57,572 nucleotides of DNA from NCBI GenBank assembly GCA_040235565.1, contig JBECLA010000005.1, positions 1 to 57,572 on the forward strand, given 5' to 3'. Below the pieces are notes generated by a model. That model was given only the letters and a program-made list of their open reading frames with translations. It was not told the origin of the DNA and did no database searches. Positions 7,559-15,872 of this stretch are shown piece by piece. The stretch comes from JAHEIJ01 sp040235565. GTDB taxonomy: Bacteria > Pseudomonadota > Gammaproteobacteria > UBA6429 > Thiohalophilaceae. Position numbers and translations under genes: made by a program. Position 1 is the stretch's first letter. Every line of letters begins with the position of its first letter.

Positions 7559-8299
7559 TTAGTGCACGTCTTTCCAGAATTCCTTTTTCATGGCATAGGA
7601 AACGACAAACAACAATGCCAGGAATAACAGCACCCACACACCGATGTAATAACGACTGAGCTTCGCGGGTTCACCCATGTACACCATGAAATTCACCAGG
7701 TCGCGTACCGCATTATCATATTCCGCTTCACTCATTTTGCCTGGCTGAATCATGTCGTAGCCAACGATACGTTTGGCATCGTTACCGTCATGATCTTTAT
7801 AAGTCTCATACACCGGTTGCTTTAGACCTTCGAGTTCCCATAACACATGCGGCATGCCGACATCCTTGAACGTTGCATTGTTGACGCCCCAGGGACGTGA
7901 AGGGTCCAGATAAAAAGTCCGCAAATACGTGTATAACCAGTCTGCGCCACGGGCCCGCGCTACCACAGTAAGGTCCGGAATCTTGGTACCAAACCATTTT
8001 TTGGCATCAGTTGCCGGCATGGCAACTGTCATGGTATCCCCCACCTTATCGGCAGCAAACATGAGGTTTTCCGCCACCTGTTCATCAGTCAGGCCCAGAT
8101 CCCTGCCCATGCGGTTGTAACGCATGTAAGCCGCAGAATGACAGCTCAGGCAATAATTGACGAACAGTTTCGCCCCGTTCTGTAAAGAAGCCTGGTTATG
8201 TAAATCGACATCGGCTTCATCCAGATGAACACCACCACCGGCAGCAAATCCCAGGGCCGGCATCAACGTAATCAAGAGTGCAGTAATTATTTTCTTCAT
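7559..8299 (-). CDS. petC: Ubiquinol-cytochrome c reductase, cytochrome c1 subunit
   Basis: Cytochrome c1 of the bc1 complex receives electrons from the Rieske protein and passes them to soluble cytochrome c. The 246-aa protein has a cleavable signal peptide (about 1-19, ending GFAAGG), the haem attachment site CLSCH (50-54), the class motif YMRYNRMGRDLGL, and a single C-terminal membrane anchor (about 216-236) followed by a short positively charged tail. It overlaps petB by 4 bases and is the last gene of the petABC operon. Confidence 0.97.
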   Translation of the reverse strand: MKKIITALLITLMPALGFAAGGGVHLDEADVDLHNQASLQNGAKLFVNYCLSCHSAAYMRYNRMGRDLGLTDEQVAENLMFAADKVGDTMTVAMPATDAKKWFGTKIPDLTVVARARGADWLYTYLRTFYLDPSRPWGVNNATFKDVGMPHVLWELEGLKQPVYETYKDHDGNDAKRIVGYDMIQPGKMSEAEYDNAVRDLVNFMVYMGEPAKLSRYYIGVWVLLFLALLFVVSYAMKKEFWKDVH

Positions 8300-9684
8300 T
8301 TTGTCAGCCTCTCAGGAACCGGCTTTTCCTGGTTCAGATTGGTAAACAACGGCGCCAGCAACATAATGGCCATATAGCCTGTCGGGATCAGCCAGCTACT
8401 GGTCACCAGTCCCATATTGCCTTCACCGACACGCACCAGATCGTAAATGGAATAGATGCCAACCAGCACGATCAGTGCCGCATAGCTGAAACCCGCACTG
8501 CGTGTCTTGCTGTGGAACCACAGCACGAAAAAGAACAGGAAATAGACTTCGGAGAAACGCAATCCCATTTCCGCCAGTACCGGCTCGGGTGGATTCACCC
8601 CCAGATAGCCGAGATAGATGAACGACGCGGCAAAGAACAGCAGATTCATGAAATGTAACGGGCTGCGATACCGCATGGACTTGATCGGGTTCTGATCAAT
8701 CCACGGCAGGAAGAACAGAATGACCACAGCCGCACCCATGGCGATAACCCCCAGGAAGGGATCCGGCACGGCACGCAGAACCGTGTAGAACGGGGTGAAG
8801 TACCAGACCGGCGCAATGTGCGCAGGTGTCTTGAGTGGATCCGCCGGGATGAAGTTGGCATGTTCCAGAAAATATCCCCCCATTTCCGGCAGGAAGAACA
8901 TGGCGGCGGCAAAAAACATCAGGAACACTACGACACCCACGATATCCTTGACCGAGTAATAGGGGTGGAAGGGAATGCCATCGACCGGAATACCGTTGGC
9001 ATCCTTGTTCTTTTTGATTTCAATGCCGTCCGGGTTATTGGAACCCACTTCGTGCAGAGCAATGACATGCGCCACGATCAGCGCCAGCAGCACCAATGGC
9101 ACCGCGATGACATGGAAGGCGAAGAAACGATTCAAGGTGGCGTCGGAGATCACATAGTCACCCCGGATCCAGATGGACAGATCCTGTCCGATTACCGGGA
9201 TCGCACCAAACAGGTTGACGATAACCTGGGCACCCCAGTATGACATCTGACCCCATGGCAACAGATAGCCCATGAAAGCTTCCGCCATCAAGGCCAGATA
9301 AATCAACATCCCGAAGATCCACACCAGTTCCCGCGGTTTCTTGAAAGAGCCGTACATCAGGCCGCGGAACATGTGCAGATAGACCACGATGAAAAACGCC
9401 GAGGCACCGGTTGAATGCATGTAGCGGATGATCCAGCCACCATTTACATCCCGCATAATGTATTCCACCGAAGCGAAAGCGAGAGTCGCATCCGGCTTAT
9501 AGTTCATGGTGAGGAAAATACCGGTAACGATCTGGATAACCAGCACCAGCAAAGCGAGAGAACCGAAGAAATACCAGAAATTGAAATTTTTGGGCGCGTA
9601 ATATTTGGAAAGATGTTCTTCCCACATCTTGGTCATGGGGAAACGCGCATCCACCCATCCCATGAATTCCTGCATCTTACTCAT
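8296..9684 (-). CDS. petB: Ubiquinol-cytochrome c reductase, cytochrome b subunit
   Basis: Integral membrane core of the bc1 complex, carrying two b haems and the Qo and Qi quinone sites. The 462-aa protein is largely hydrophobic with eight or more membrane segments. Haem-ligand histidines are visible in RYMHSTGASAFFIVVYLHMFRGL and in the FHVIAVPLVLLALIVAHVIALHEVG stretch. The Qo motif, usually PEWY, is PVWY (292-295), a variant reported for beta- and gammaproteobacteria. It starts on the last base of the petA stop codon (TAATG) and overlaps petC by 4 bases. Confidence 0.97.
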   Translation of the reverse strand: MSKMQEFMGWVDARFPMTKMWEEHLSKYYAPKNFNFWYFFGSLALLVLVIQIVTGIFLTMNYKPDATLAFASVEYIMRDVNGGWIIRYMHSTGASAFFIVVYLHMFRGLMYGSFKKPRELVWIFGMLIYLALMAEAFMGYLLPWGQMSYWGAQVIVNLFGAIPVIGQDLSIWIRGDYVISDATLNRFFAFHVIAVPLVLLALIVAHVIALHEVGSNNPDGIEIKKNKDANGIPVDGIPFHPYYSVKDIVGVVVFLMFFAAAMFFLPEMGGYFLEHANFIPADPLKTPAHIAPVWYFTPFYTVLRAVPDPFLGVIAMGAAVVILFFLPWIDQNPIKSMRYRSPLHFMNLLFFAASFIYLGYLGVNPPEPVLAEMGLRFSEVYFLFFFVLWFHSKTRSAGFSYAALIVLVGIYSIYDLVRVGEGNMGLVTSSWLIPTGYMAIMLLAPLFTNLNQEKPVPERLTK

Positions 9685-10277
9685 TATGCGGCTCCTTCAT
9701 CTTTACCAATCAGAAGACGGGTGTCGCTGATGTACATGTGCGGGGGCACCACCAGGTTGGTCGGCGCCGGCACGCCCTGATAGACACGCCCGGCAAGATC
9801 AAAACGCGAGCCATGACAGGGACAAAAGAATCCACCGCGCCAGGCCTGGCCCAGATCAGCCGGTGCAATCTCCGGCCGAAATGTCGGGGAACAACCCAGA
9901 TGGGTACAGATGCCAATAAGAACGACCACTTCCGGCTTGATAGAACGATATTCGTTCTTGGCATACGGCGGTTGTTGCTCAACCTCGGATTCAGGATCCC
10001 GCAAGGAATCATCCAGGGTTTTTAAATCGGTGAGATTTTGTTCTGTTCGACGAACCAGCCATACCGGTTTACCACGCCATTCGACTGTCATCATGGCACC
10101 GGGCTCGAGCTTGCTGATGTCGGCTTCGACCGGCGCGCCCGCCGCCTGGGCACGGGCACTGGGCCACATTGACGTAACAAAGGGAACCGCCACACCCGCT
10201 GCGCCAACCGCGCCCACCACGGTGGTCGCAGCCGTCAGAAAGCGGCGTCGGCTGGTATCAACGCCATCTGTACTCAT
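9684..10277 (-). CDS. petA: Ubiquinol-cytochrome c reductase, Rieske iron-sulfur subunit
   Basis: The Rieske [2Fe-2S] protein moves electrons from ubiquinol at the Qo site to cytochrome c1. The N-terminus has a twin-arginine signal/anchor (TSRRRFLTAATTVVGAVG), implying Tat export folded with its cluster. Cluster ligands are in CTHLGC (124-129) and CPCHGS (152-157), with the two extra Cys forming the usual disulfide. Length 197 aa. The ATG at 10277 follows GGGGAG by about 8 bases; an upstream TTG at 10292 is rejected. It is the first gene of petABC. Confidence 0.96.
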   Translation of the reverse strand: MSTDGVDTSRRRFLTAATTVVGAVGAAGVAVPFVTSMWPSARAQAAGAPVEADISKLEPGAMMTVEWRGKPVWLVRRTEQNLTDLKTLDDSLRDPESEVEQQPPYAKNEYRSIKPEVVVLIGICTHLGCSPTFRPEIAPADLGQAWRGGFFCPCHGSRFDLAGRVYQGVPAPTNLVVPPHMYISDTRLLIGKDEGAA

Positions 10278-10410
10278 TAAACATCTCCCCAATTAGGATA
10301 GAAAATTCGGTCTCGCGACTTTCACCTGCTTGCCTGCAAAACCCCGGAGCAGGCAGCATTTATGCTGAAAAATTAAACCCACGATTGTGAAGGCCCGAAG
10401 TTGGGCGCGC

Positions 10411-10439
10411 ATTGTCGCGGATCGCACTCAAACGGTCAA
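10411..10439 (-). promoter_or_regulatory. Sigma-70 promoter of petABC
   Basis: On the minus strand TTGACC (10439-10434), exactly 17 bases, then GACAAT (10416-10411) make a good -35/-10 pair. It gives a leader of about 125 bases before petA. The leader contains the hairpin-prone segments AGCATAAATGCT and CCTGC...GCAGG. It explains how petABC is expressed here without the rplM-rpsI operon found upstream in many gammaproteobacteria. Confidence 0.7.
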
Positions 10440-10473
10440 GGACAAGCTGAATAAACCTTAGTGATTCAATAAG

Positions 10474-11229
10474 TTAAACGGGATTCGGGATATCGATGAA
10501 CTGCTGTTCGAGGTCAAATTGCTTTGCCAGATGTTCGGCCAGGGCACGGGCACCATCACGTTCCGTGGCATGATGGCCGGCGGCAAAAAAATGCAGCTTC
10601 CCTTCGCGCGCGATGTGGACCGTTGGCTCGGACACCTCACCCGTTAAATAGGCATCGACCCCCAGATTCAGTGCCTGCTCGATATAACCCTGCGCGGCCC
10701 CCGTACACCAGGCAATACTCTGTATGACATCCCGACCGGCCGGGATATGCAATGGCGGCTGTCCCAGGCGCTCTTCAAGCCAGGCGGCAAATTCGCTCGC
10801 CGGCAGAGGTGTTGCCAGACGCCCGTACAAGCCAAGGGCAGGTTTATCCGGACCAAACTGACCCTCCACGGTGAGCTGGAGGCGCCGGGCCAACTGAACG
10901 TTGTTGCCATAAACAGGATGGGCATCAAGTGGCAGATGATAGGCCAGCAGACTGATCTCATGCTCCAGCAGACGTTTAATCCGCTGCTGTTTCAAGCCAA
11001 CAATCCGGGGATCCTCACCCCGCCAGAAATAGCCGTGGTGAACCAGAATGGCATCCGCCTGTGCGGCGACGGCCGCCTCCAGCAAGGCCTGACTGGCGGT
11101 AACGCCACTGACGAGACGTTCTACGCGTGGCTTGCCTTCTACCTGTAAGCCGTTGGGACAATAATCCGGAAAACGCTCGATCTCGAGTAAATCATTGGTA
11201 TATGCCACGAGTTGTTTCAATTCGACCAT
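10474..11229 (-). CDS. Nif3-like dinuclear metal-centre protein (YbgI/DUF34)
   Basis: NIF3/DUF34 family protein of 251 aa; members form hexameric toroids with a di-metal site, and the biochemical role is unresolved (a GTP-cyclohydrolase-I-like or metal-insertase role has been proposed). Metal-site motifs are DAILVHHGYFW (60-70, the HH pair), YHLPLDAHP (97-105) and a C-terminal FFAAGHHATE. PNGLQVEG near residue 26 is the family N-terminal signature. It is divergent from the AlgW-type protease, the same pairing as in Pseudomonas. Confidence 0.92.
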   Translation of the reverse strand: MVELKQLVAYTNDLLEIERFPDYCPNGLQVEGKPRVERLVSGVTASQALLEAAVAAQADAILVHHGYFWRGEDPRIVGLKQQRIKRLLEHEISLLAYHLPLDAHPVYGNNVQLARRLQLTVEGQFGPDKPALGLYGRLATPLPASEFAAWLEERLGQPPLHIPAGRDVIQSIAWCTGAAQGYIEQALNLGVDAYLTGEVSEPTVHIAREGKLHFFAAGHHATERDGARALAEHLAKQFDLEQQFIDIPNPV

Positions 11230-11353
11230 GCGTTAGCGCCTTTTTTCGATGTTATGATGTCCGGTAAGAGGTAAAATCCTGTTAACCATCATTCACAAGC
11301 ATCACGTTCCTGATTCAGTCTTGCACAAATTCTAACCCAAATTCAGTCTCCTC

Positions 11354-12517
11354 ATGCGCATCAATAAATTCATTGTGTTTATTTTCCAGTTTGTCACCAT
11401 CGGCCTTGCGGCTGCCTTCGTGATTCTATATCTCTATCCACAATTCAAAACGGAGGTGGAACAGGAACAGCGCGTCATCGAGGTCAAAGAAGCCCCCGTC
11501 ATTGATGGCAGCGTCCCGGCCCTTTCCACCACGACGTATGCCGATGCCGTCGAAAAAGCCGCACCGGCGGTGGTAAATATTTTTACCCAGAAACTGGTCA
11601 CCGAGCGCGTGCATCCGCTGATGAATGATCCCCTGTTCCGTCATTTCTTCGGGGATAACCAGGGGCCAACACGACAACGACTTGAATCCAGTCTGGGCTC
11701 AGGCGTGATTATCAGCCCGGATGGCTACATCCTGACAAACAATCATGTCATCGAAGCCGCGGATGAAATCGAAGTCGCCCTGCGGGATGGGCGCACTGCC
11801 TCTGCCAAAATCGTTGGCACGGATCCCGACACCGATCTTGCCATTCTCAAGATCGAACTCGCAGAATTACAGTCCATCACGCTCGGTCATTCACAGTATC
11901 TACGGGTTGGTGACGTGGTGCTTGCGATCGGCAATCCTTTCGGGGTCGGCCAGACTGTCACTTCAGGGATCGTCAGTGCCACCGGCCGAAATATGCTGGG
12001 GATCAACACCTTTGAAAACTTTATCCAGACCGATGCCGCGATCAATCCCGGTAATTCCGGTGGCGCCCTGATTACCGCTGACGGTAACCTGGTTGGCATT
12101 AATACCGCCATCTTTTCCCGTACGGGTGGATCGCAAGGCATCGGCTTTGCCATTCCCATCGATCTGGCCCGAGATGTCATGCAACAAATTATCGAGCACG
12201 GTGAAGTCATCCGCGGCTGGTTGGGTGTGGCGATTCAGGATCTGACGGAAGAACTGGCGCAGTCGTTTCAACTCGAATCTCTCGATGGGGTGATTATTTC
12301 CAACATCATTCGTGACGGCCCGGCGGATCAGGCCGGACTCAGTCGCGGCGATGTCATCACCCATGTGAATGGCGAAGCCGTTAAGGATGTACGAACCGCC
12401 CTGCTCTTGATCAGCCAGGCCCGGCCGGGGACCTCCGTGAAACTCAGCGGTATCCGCGGTGGAGAAAAGTTTGAGGTTGAAGCGACGGTGCTGCAACGAC
12501 CCAGACAGCAATCCTGA
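11354..12517 (+). CDS. algW: DegS/AlgW-type periplasmic serine protease with one PDZ domain
   Basis: Trypsin-fold HtrA protease anchored in the inner membrane by one N-terminal segment (about 6-28). Catalytic residues are His131 (LTNNHV), Asp161 (DPDTDLAILKI) and Ser235 (NPGNSGGAL). A single PDZ domain (about 285-380) sits at the C-terminus. One PDZ plus a membrane anchor is the DegS/AlgW architecture, not that of DegP or MucD. These proteins sense misfolded porins and make the first cut in the anti-sigma factor (RseA/MucA) to release the envelope stress sigma factor; that role is inferred. Length 387 aa. Its location beside hisC matches Pseudomonas algW. Confidence 0.92.
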   Translation: MRINKFIVFIFQFVTIGLAAAFVILYLYPQFKTEVEQEQRVIEVKEAPVIDGSVPALSTTTYADAVEKAAPAVVNIFTQKLVTERVHPLMNDPLFRHFFGDNQGPTRQRLESSLGSGVIISPDGYILTNNHVIEAADEIEVALRDGRTASAKIVGTDPDTDLAILKIELAELQSITLGHSQYLRVGDVVLAIGNPFGVGQTVTSGIVSATGRNMLGINTFENFIQTDAAINPGNSGGALITADGNLVGINTAIFSRTGGSQGIGFAIPIDLARDVMQQIIEHGEVIRGWLGVAIQDLTEELAQSFQLESLDGVIISNIIRDGPADQAGLSRGDVITHVNGEAVKDVRTALLLISQARPGTSVKLSGIRGGEKFEVEATVLQRPRQQS

Positions 12518-12568
12518 TGCTGCAGTCGTAATGATGCGCAGCTAGTGTAATTAAACGACGCTTGGCGC

Positions 12569-13687
12569 TCAGGCCAGGAGCGGCTTGAGTGCCGCAATGA
12601 AAGCCTGATTTTCTGTTGGCGTCCCGACGGTGACGCGCAGACAATCTGTTAACAATCCACCGACCTGATCCAGATTTTTCACCAACACCCCGGCAGATTT
12701 GAGCCCCTCAAAAATCAATCCCGCCTGGCCGGCAGGCACACGAAACAGAATGAAGTTGGCGCGGCTGGGATAGACCGTCAGGCCAGGAGTCTGGCGCAGT
12801 GCCTGATCCAGCCAGTTACGATCCTGTTTGATTTGTTCGGTCTGGACCTGCCAGACCTCGGCATGTTGCAGGGCAAACTCCGCACTCGCCTGGGTCAGCA
12901 CATTGATGTTATAGGGGAGACGGACCTTTTCGAACTCATCCAGCCAGGCAGGTGGGCCAGCCAGCAAACCCAGCCGCAAGCCGGCCAGTCCCATTTTGGA
13001 AACCGTGCGCATCACCAACAGGTTGTCATAAGCCATGACACTGGGCATAAAACTCTCATCCGCAAACGCATGATAGGCCTCATCGACGATCACCACCCCG
13101 GGGCTGGCCTGGACAATAGCCTCGATGTCAGCCGCTTCGAACAGGTTACCGGTGGGATTATTCGGATACGCCAGAAACACAATCGCCGGCTGGTGTTGCG
13201 CAATGGCAGTCAGCACTGCGTCTTTATCGAGCGAGAAATCATCCTTTAACGGAATCCCCACATAACGCATACCTGCAAAGGTGGCGATCATGTGATACAT
13301 GACAAATCCGGGTTCAACCGATAATACGGTGTGTTGTGATGTCGCCATGGCCAGTAACACCATCTGGATGATCTCATCGGAGCCGTTGCCCAACAGGATC
13401 CCGGCATCGGCCGGCACTTGCATCGCATGGCGCAGACGCTGTTTCAAATTCTCCGCCGCCGGATCCGGATAACGGTTCAGTTCAACCTGGCGTAACATCT
13501 CCAGCCACTGCGCGATCATGTCCGCTGGCCAACCGTAAGGATTTTCCATGGCATCCAGTTTGATCAGCCCGGACGCATCCGGGACATGATAGGCATTGAG
13601 GGCACGGATTTCCGGCCGGACCCAGCGCGCGACTCTGTCGCGCAGGGAAGAGGAACGAGGAGCGAGGGGGGAGGTCTTGTCGGTCAT
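12569..13687 (-). CDS. hisC: Histidinol-phosphate aminotransferase
   Basis: A PLP-dependent fold-type I enzyme that converts imidazole-acetol phosphate to histidinol phosphate using glutamate. Key features are GNGSDEII (100-107), YPNNPTGN (174-181), DEAYHAF (202-208) and the PLP lysine Lys231 in TVSKMGLAGLRLG. Length is 372 aa. The first residues (SPLAPRSSSLRDR) are low-complexity and encoded by degenerate 7-base repeats, so the N-terminus may be a recent extension. It is the last gene of the murA-hisG-hisD-hisC run, 194 bases after hisD. Confidence 0.95.
   Translation of the reverse strand: MTDKTSPLAPRSSSLRDRVARWVRPEIRALNAYHVPDASGLIKLDAMENPYGWPADMIAQWLEMLRQVELNRYPDPAAENLKQRLRHAMQVPADAGILLGNGSDEIIQMVLLAMATSQHTVLSVEPGFVMYHMIATFAGMRYVGIPLKDDFSLDKDAVLTAIAQHQPAIVFLAYPNNPTGNLFEAADIEAIVQASPGVVIVDEAYHAFADESFMPSVMAYDNLLVMRTVSKMGLAGLRLGLLAGPPAWLDEFEKVRLPYNINVLTQASAEFALQHAEVWQVQTEQIKQDRNWLDQALRQTPGLTVYPSRANFILFRVPAGQAGLIFEGLKSAGVLVKNLDQVGGLLTDCLRVTVGTPTENQAFIAALKPLLA
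13643..13675. repeat. Degenerate heptamer repeats inside the hisC 5' end
   Basis: On the minus strand the bases read as consecutive 7-mers of the form CCTCGNT (CCTCGCT, CCTCGTT, CCTCTTC). The repeat encodes the unusual HisC N-terminal stretch PLAPRSSSL. A similar set of 7-mers occurs at the hisD 3' end. Confidence 0.5.
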
Positions 13688-13881
13688 GGGATTAGTCTGT
13701 TGACACCGCGATTGAACGACGCTTTGAAGACTCGTGTCTATATTCTTTCGTCATTGGTTGAACATTGACCTTGGAAGGTCCTTCAAGGTTGTTTGTCTCA
13801 TCAGCGAGGCCGCAGCAACTCCAGCTGTTTGCTCCAGGCCAATGGGAAGCGGTACCCAAAAGTTATCCTGTCACCTTGTCC
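13688..13881. other. hisD-hisC intergenic gap of 194 bases
   Basis: No gene is visible. It contains an imperfect palindrome, ACCTTGGAAGGTCCTTCAAGGT, at about 13767-13788, with no following T-run on either strand. Its hisD-proximal end holds the start of a heptamer repeat cluster. The gap is unusually long for this compact cluster, so hisC may have its own promoter; none is obvious. Confidence 0.5.
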
Positions 13882-13901
13882 CTAGTTACTCGTGCCTTGC
13901 T
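13875..13901. repeat. Degenerate heptamer repeats at the hisD 3' end
   Basis: Plus strand reads CTTGTCC CTAGTTA CTCGTGC CTTGCTT, four 7-mers of pattern CTNGTNN with one deviation in the last. The repeats supply the hisD stop codon and its last residues (QGTSN). Confidence 0.5.
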
Positions 13902-15204
13902 TGATCCGGTATTCGGCCGACCGGGCATGCGCCGTCAGGCTTTCCCCTCGCGCCAGGACCGAGGCGACTTTCCCCAATTCGGACGCACCCTCGGCGGAAC
14001 ACATGATCAGGCTGGAACGTTTTTGAAAGTCGTATACCCCGAGCGGTGAGCTGAAGCGCGCCGTGCGAGAGGTAGGTAAAACATGATTGGGACCCGCGCA
14101 ATAGTCGCCAAGCGCCTCGGCTGTATAGCGCCCCATAAAAATCGCGCCGGCATGTCGAATCCGTTTAGCCATGGTTTGCGGATCCTCGACCGACAGTTCC
14201 AGGTGCTCGGGAGCGATAAAATTCGCCACTTCCACCGCCTGCGCCATATCCGCCACTTCGATCAGGGCGCCACGCGTCGTCAGGGAGGCCCGGATAATCT
14301 CCTGCCGTTCCATTTCCAGCACCAGTTTTTCGATACTGGCCTGGACCTGGTCAAGAAAGACGCTGTCAGGCGAAACCAGAATTGACTGCGCGTCTTCATC
14401 GTGTTCCGCCTGGGAAAACAGATCCATCGCAATCCAGTCCGGATCCGTGTTGCCGTCACAAACCACCAGGATTTCCGACGGTCCGGCAATCATGTCGATA
14501 CCGACCCGACCAAAGACCATGGACTTGGCGGTTGCGACATAAATATTCCCCGGGCCGACGATCTTGTCCACCTGCGGTACCGTTTCGGTCCCGTAGGCCA
14601 TTGCCGCCACCGCCTGGGCCCCGCCGATGGTAAACACCCGATTTACGCCGGCAATCCGGGCAGCCGCCAGAACCAGTTCATTCACTTCACCATCCGGGGT
14701 GGGTACCACCATGATGATTTCCTCCACCCCGGCCACATGTGCCGGGATGGCGTTCATCAATACCGAGGAGGGATAGGTTGCCTTGCCACCGGGCACGTAC
14801 AAACCGACCCGATCGAGCGGCGTCACCTGTTGACCAAGCAAGGTGCCATCGGCTTCGGTATAGGACCAGGATTCCGTTTTTTGATGCTGGTGATAACTGC
14901 GCAAGCGTTCGGCCGCCAGTTCCAGCGCCTCACGTTGATCCGTGGGGATGGCCGCCAGAGCGGCATCCAGCCGCGAGGGATCGAGCGTCAGATCGGCCAT
15001 GCTACGGGCCTGCATGCGATCGAATCGATTGGTGTAATCGACCACGGCGGCATCACCGTGCAACTGGATGGCCTGGATGATTTCCCGTACCGTGCCGGAA
15101 ACGGCTTCATCAGAAACACTTTCCCATGCCAGCAAATTATCCAGCTGAGACCAGAAATCGGGGGAGGAGGTTTGGAGTCGTTTAATATCCAACATATTAT
15201 TCAC
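13882..15204 (-). CDS. hisD: Histidinol dehydrogenase
   Basis: A zinc-dependent enzyme that catalyses the last two steps of histidine synthesis, oxidising histidinol to histidine with two NAD+. Family signatures are VPGGKATYPSSVLMNAIPA (138-156), GPGNIYVATAK and the zinc/catalytic region GPSEILV...AEHDEDAQ, with FIAPEHLEL further on (His of EHLEL is catalytic in the family). Length 440 aa is usual. It overlaps the hisG stop by 8 bases, implying coupling. The last residues (after YRIK) derive from a short repeat cluster. Confidence 0.97.
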   Translation of the reverse strand: MNNMLDIKRLQTSSPDFWSQLDNLLAWESVSDEAVSGTVREIIQAIQLHGDAAVVDYTNRFDRMQARSMADLTLDPSRLDAALAAIPTDQREALELAAERLRSYHQHQKTESWSYTEADGTLLGQQVTPLDRVGLYVPGGKATYPSSVLMNAIPAHVAGVEEIIMVVPTPDGEVNELVLAAARIAGVNRVFTIGGAQAVAAMAYGTETVPQVDKIVGPGNIYVATAKSMVFGRVGIDMIAGPSEILVVCDGNTDPDWIAMDLFSQAEHDEDAQSILVSPDSVFLDQVQASIEKLVLEMERQEIIRASLTTRGALIEVADMAQAVEVANFIAPEHLELSVEDPQTMAKRIRHAGAIFMGRYTAEALGDYCAGPNHVLPTSRTARFSSPLGVYDFQKRSSLIMCSAEGASELGKVASVLARGESLTAHARSAEYRIKQGTSN

Positions 15205-15832
15205 CGTTCACGGCTTCCGCCATCAAATCAATGAATGTCTTGACCTTGTCATGTTTCATTTTCATGGAGGCCTTGTTCACTATGAGACGCGAGCTGATAT
15301 CCGCCATGTGTTCAAGCGGCTCCAGTCCGTTGGCCTTGAGGGTATTGCCGGTATCAACCAGATCCACAATGCGGTCCGCCAGACCCACCAACGGCGCAAG
15401 TTCCATCGAACCATACAACTTGATGATTTCAACCTGCTGGCCCTGTTCGGCAAAATACGCGCGCGCGCAATTGACATATTTGGTGGCGATACGCAGTCGC
15501 CCGTTCAGCCGGGGGGCATCTTTGGGGCCGGCAATCATCATGCGGCACCGGGCAATCCTTAAATCCAGCGGTTCATACAAACCGTCGCCGCCGTGTTCCA
15601 TCAATACATCCTTGCCCGCGACACCCAGATCCGCTGCACCGTACTGCACATAGGTTGGTACATCGGTGGTGCGAATAATGACCAGTTTGACATCCGCTTG
15701 ATTGGTATCGAGGATCAACTTCCGGCTGGTTTCCGGATCGTCAACAGGTTCAATCCCGGCATGCTTCAGCAAGGGCAAGGTCTCCTTGAAGATGCGACCT
15801 TTCGATAAAGCAATGGTTAAACGAGGTTCCAT
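15197..15832 (-). CDS. hisG: ATP phosphoribosyltransferase, short form (HisG-S)
   Basis: First enzyme of histidine synthesis, joining ATP and PRPP. The protein is 211 aa and contains only the catalytic domain (LTIALSKGRIFKETLPLL, YGAADLGVAGKDVLME, LVDTGNTLKANGL). It has no C-terminal regulatory domain, so it should be the short form that needs HisZ for activity and feedback inhibition; hisZ is not in this window. I start at ATG 15832; an in-frame ATG at 15856 (MKPEMF...) is possible, and longer starts would run into murA. It follows murA by about 40 bases. Confidence 0.94.
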   Translation of the reverse strand: MEPRLTIALSKGRIFKETLPLLKHAGIEPVDDPETSRKLILDTNQADVKLVIIRTTDVPTYVQYGAADLGVAGKDVLMEHGGDGLYEPLDLRIARCRMMIAGPKDAPRLNGRLRIATKYVNCARAYFAEQGQQVEIIKLYGSMELAPLVGLADRIVDLVDTGNTLKANGLEPLEHMADISSRLIVNKASMKMKHDKVKTFIDLMAEAVNGE

Positions 15833-15872
15833 AAACATTTCCGGTTTCATAATCAGTGACTGTAAACGCTGG

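Noticed and set aside
14401..15234. 277-codon plus-strand open frame over hisD
   Set aside because: Antisense shadow of hisD, rich in His/Arg/Gly as expected for a reverse reading of this gene.
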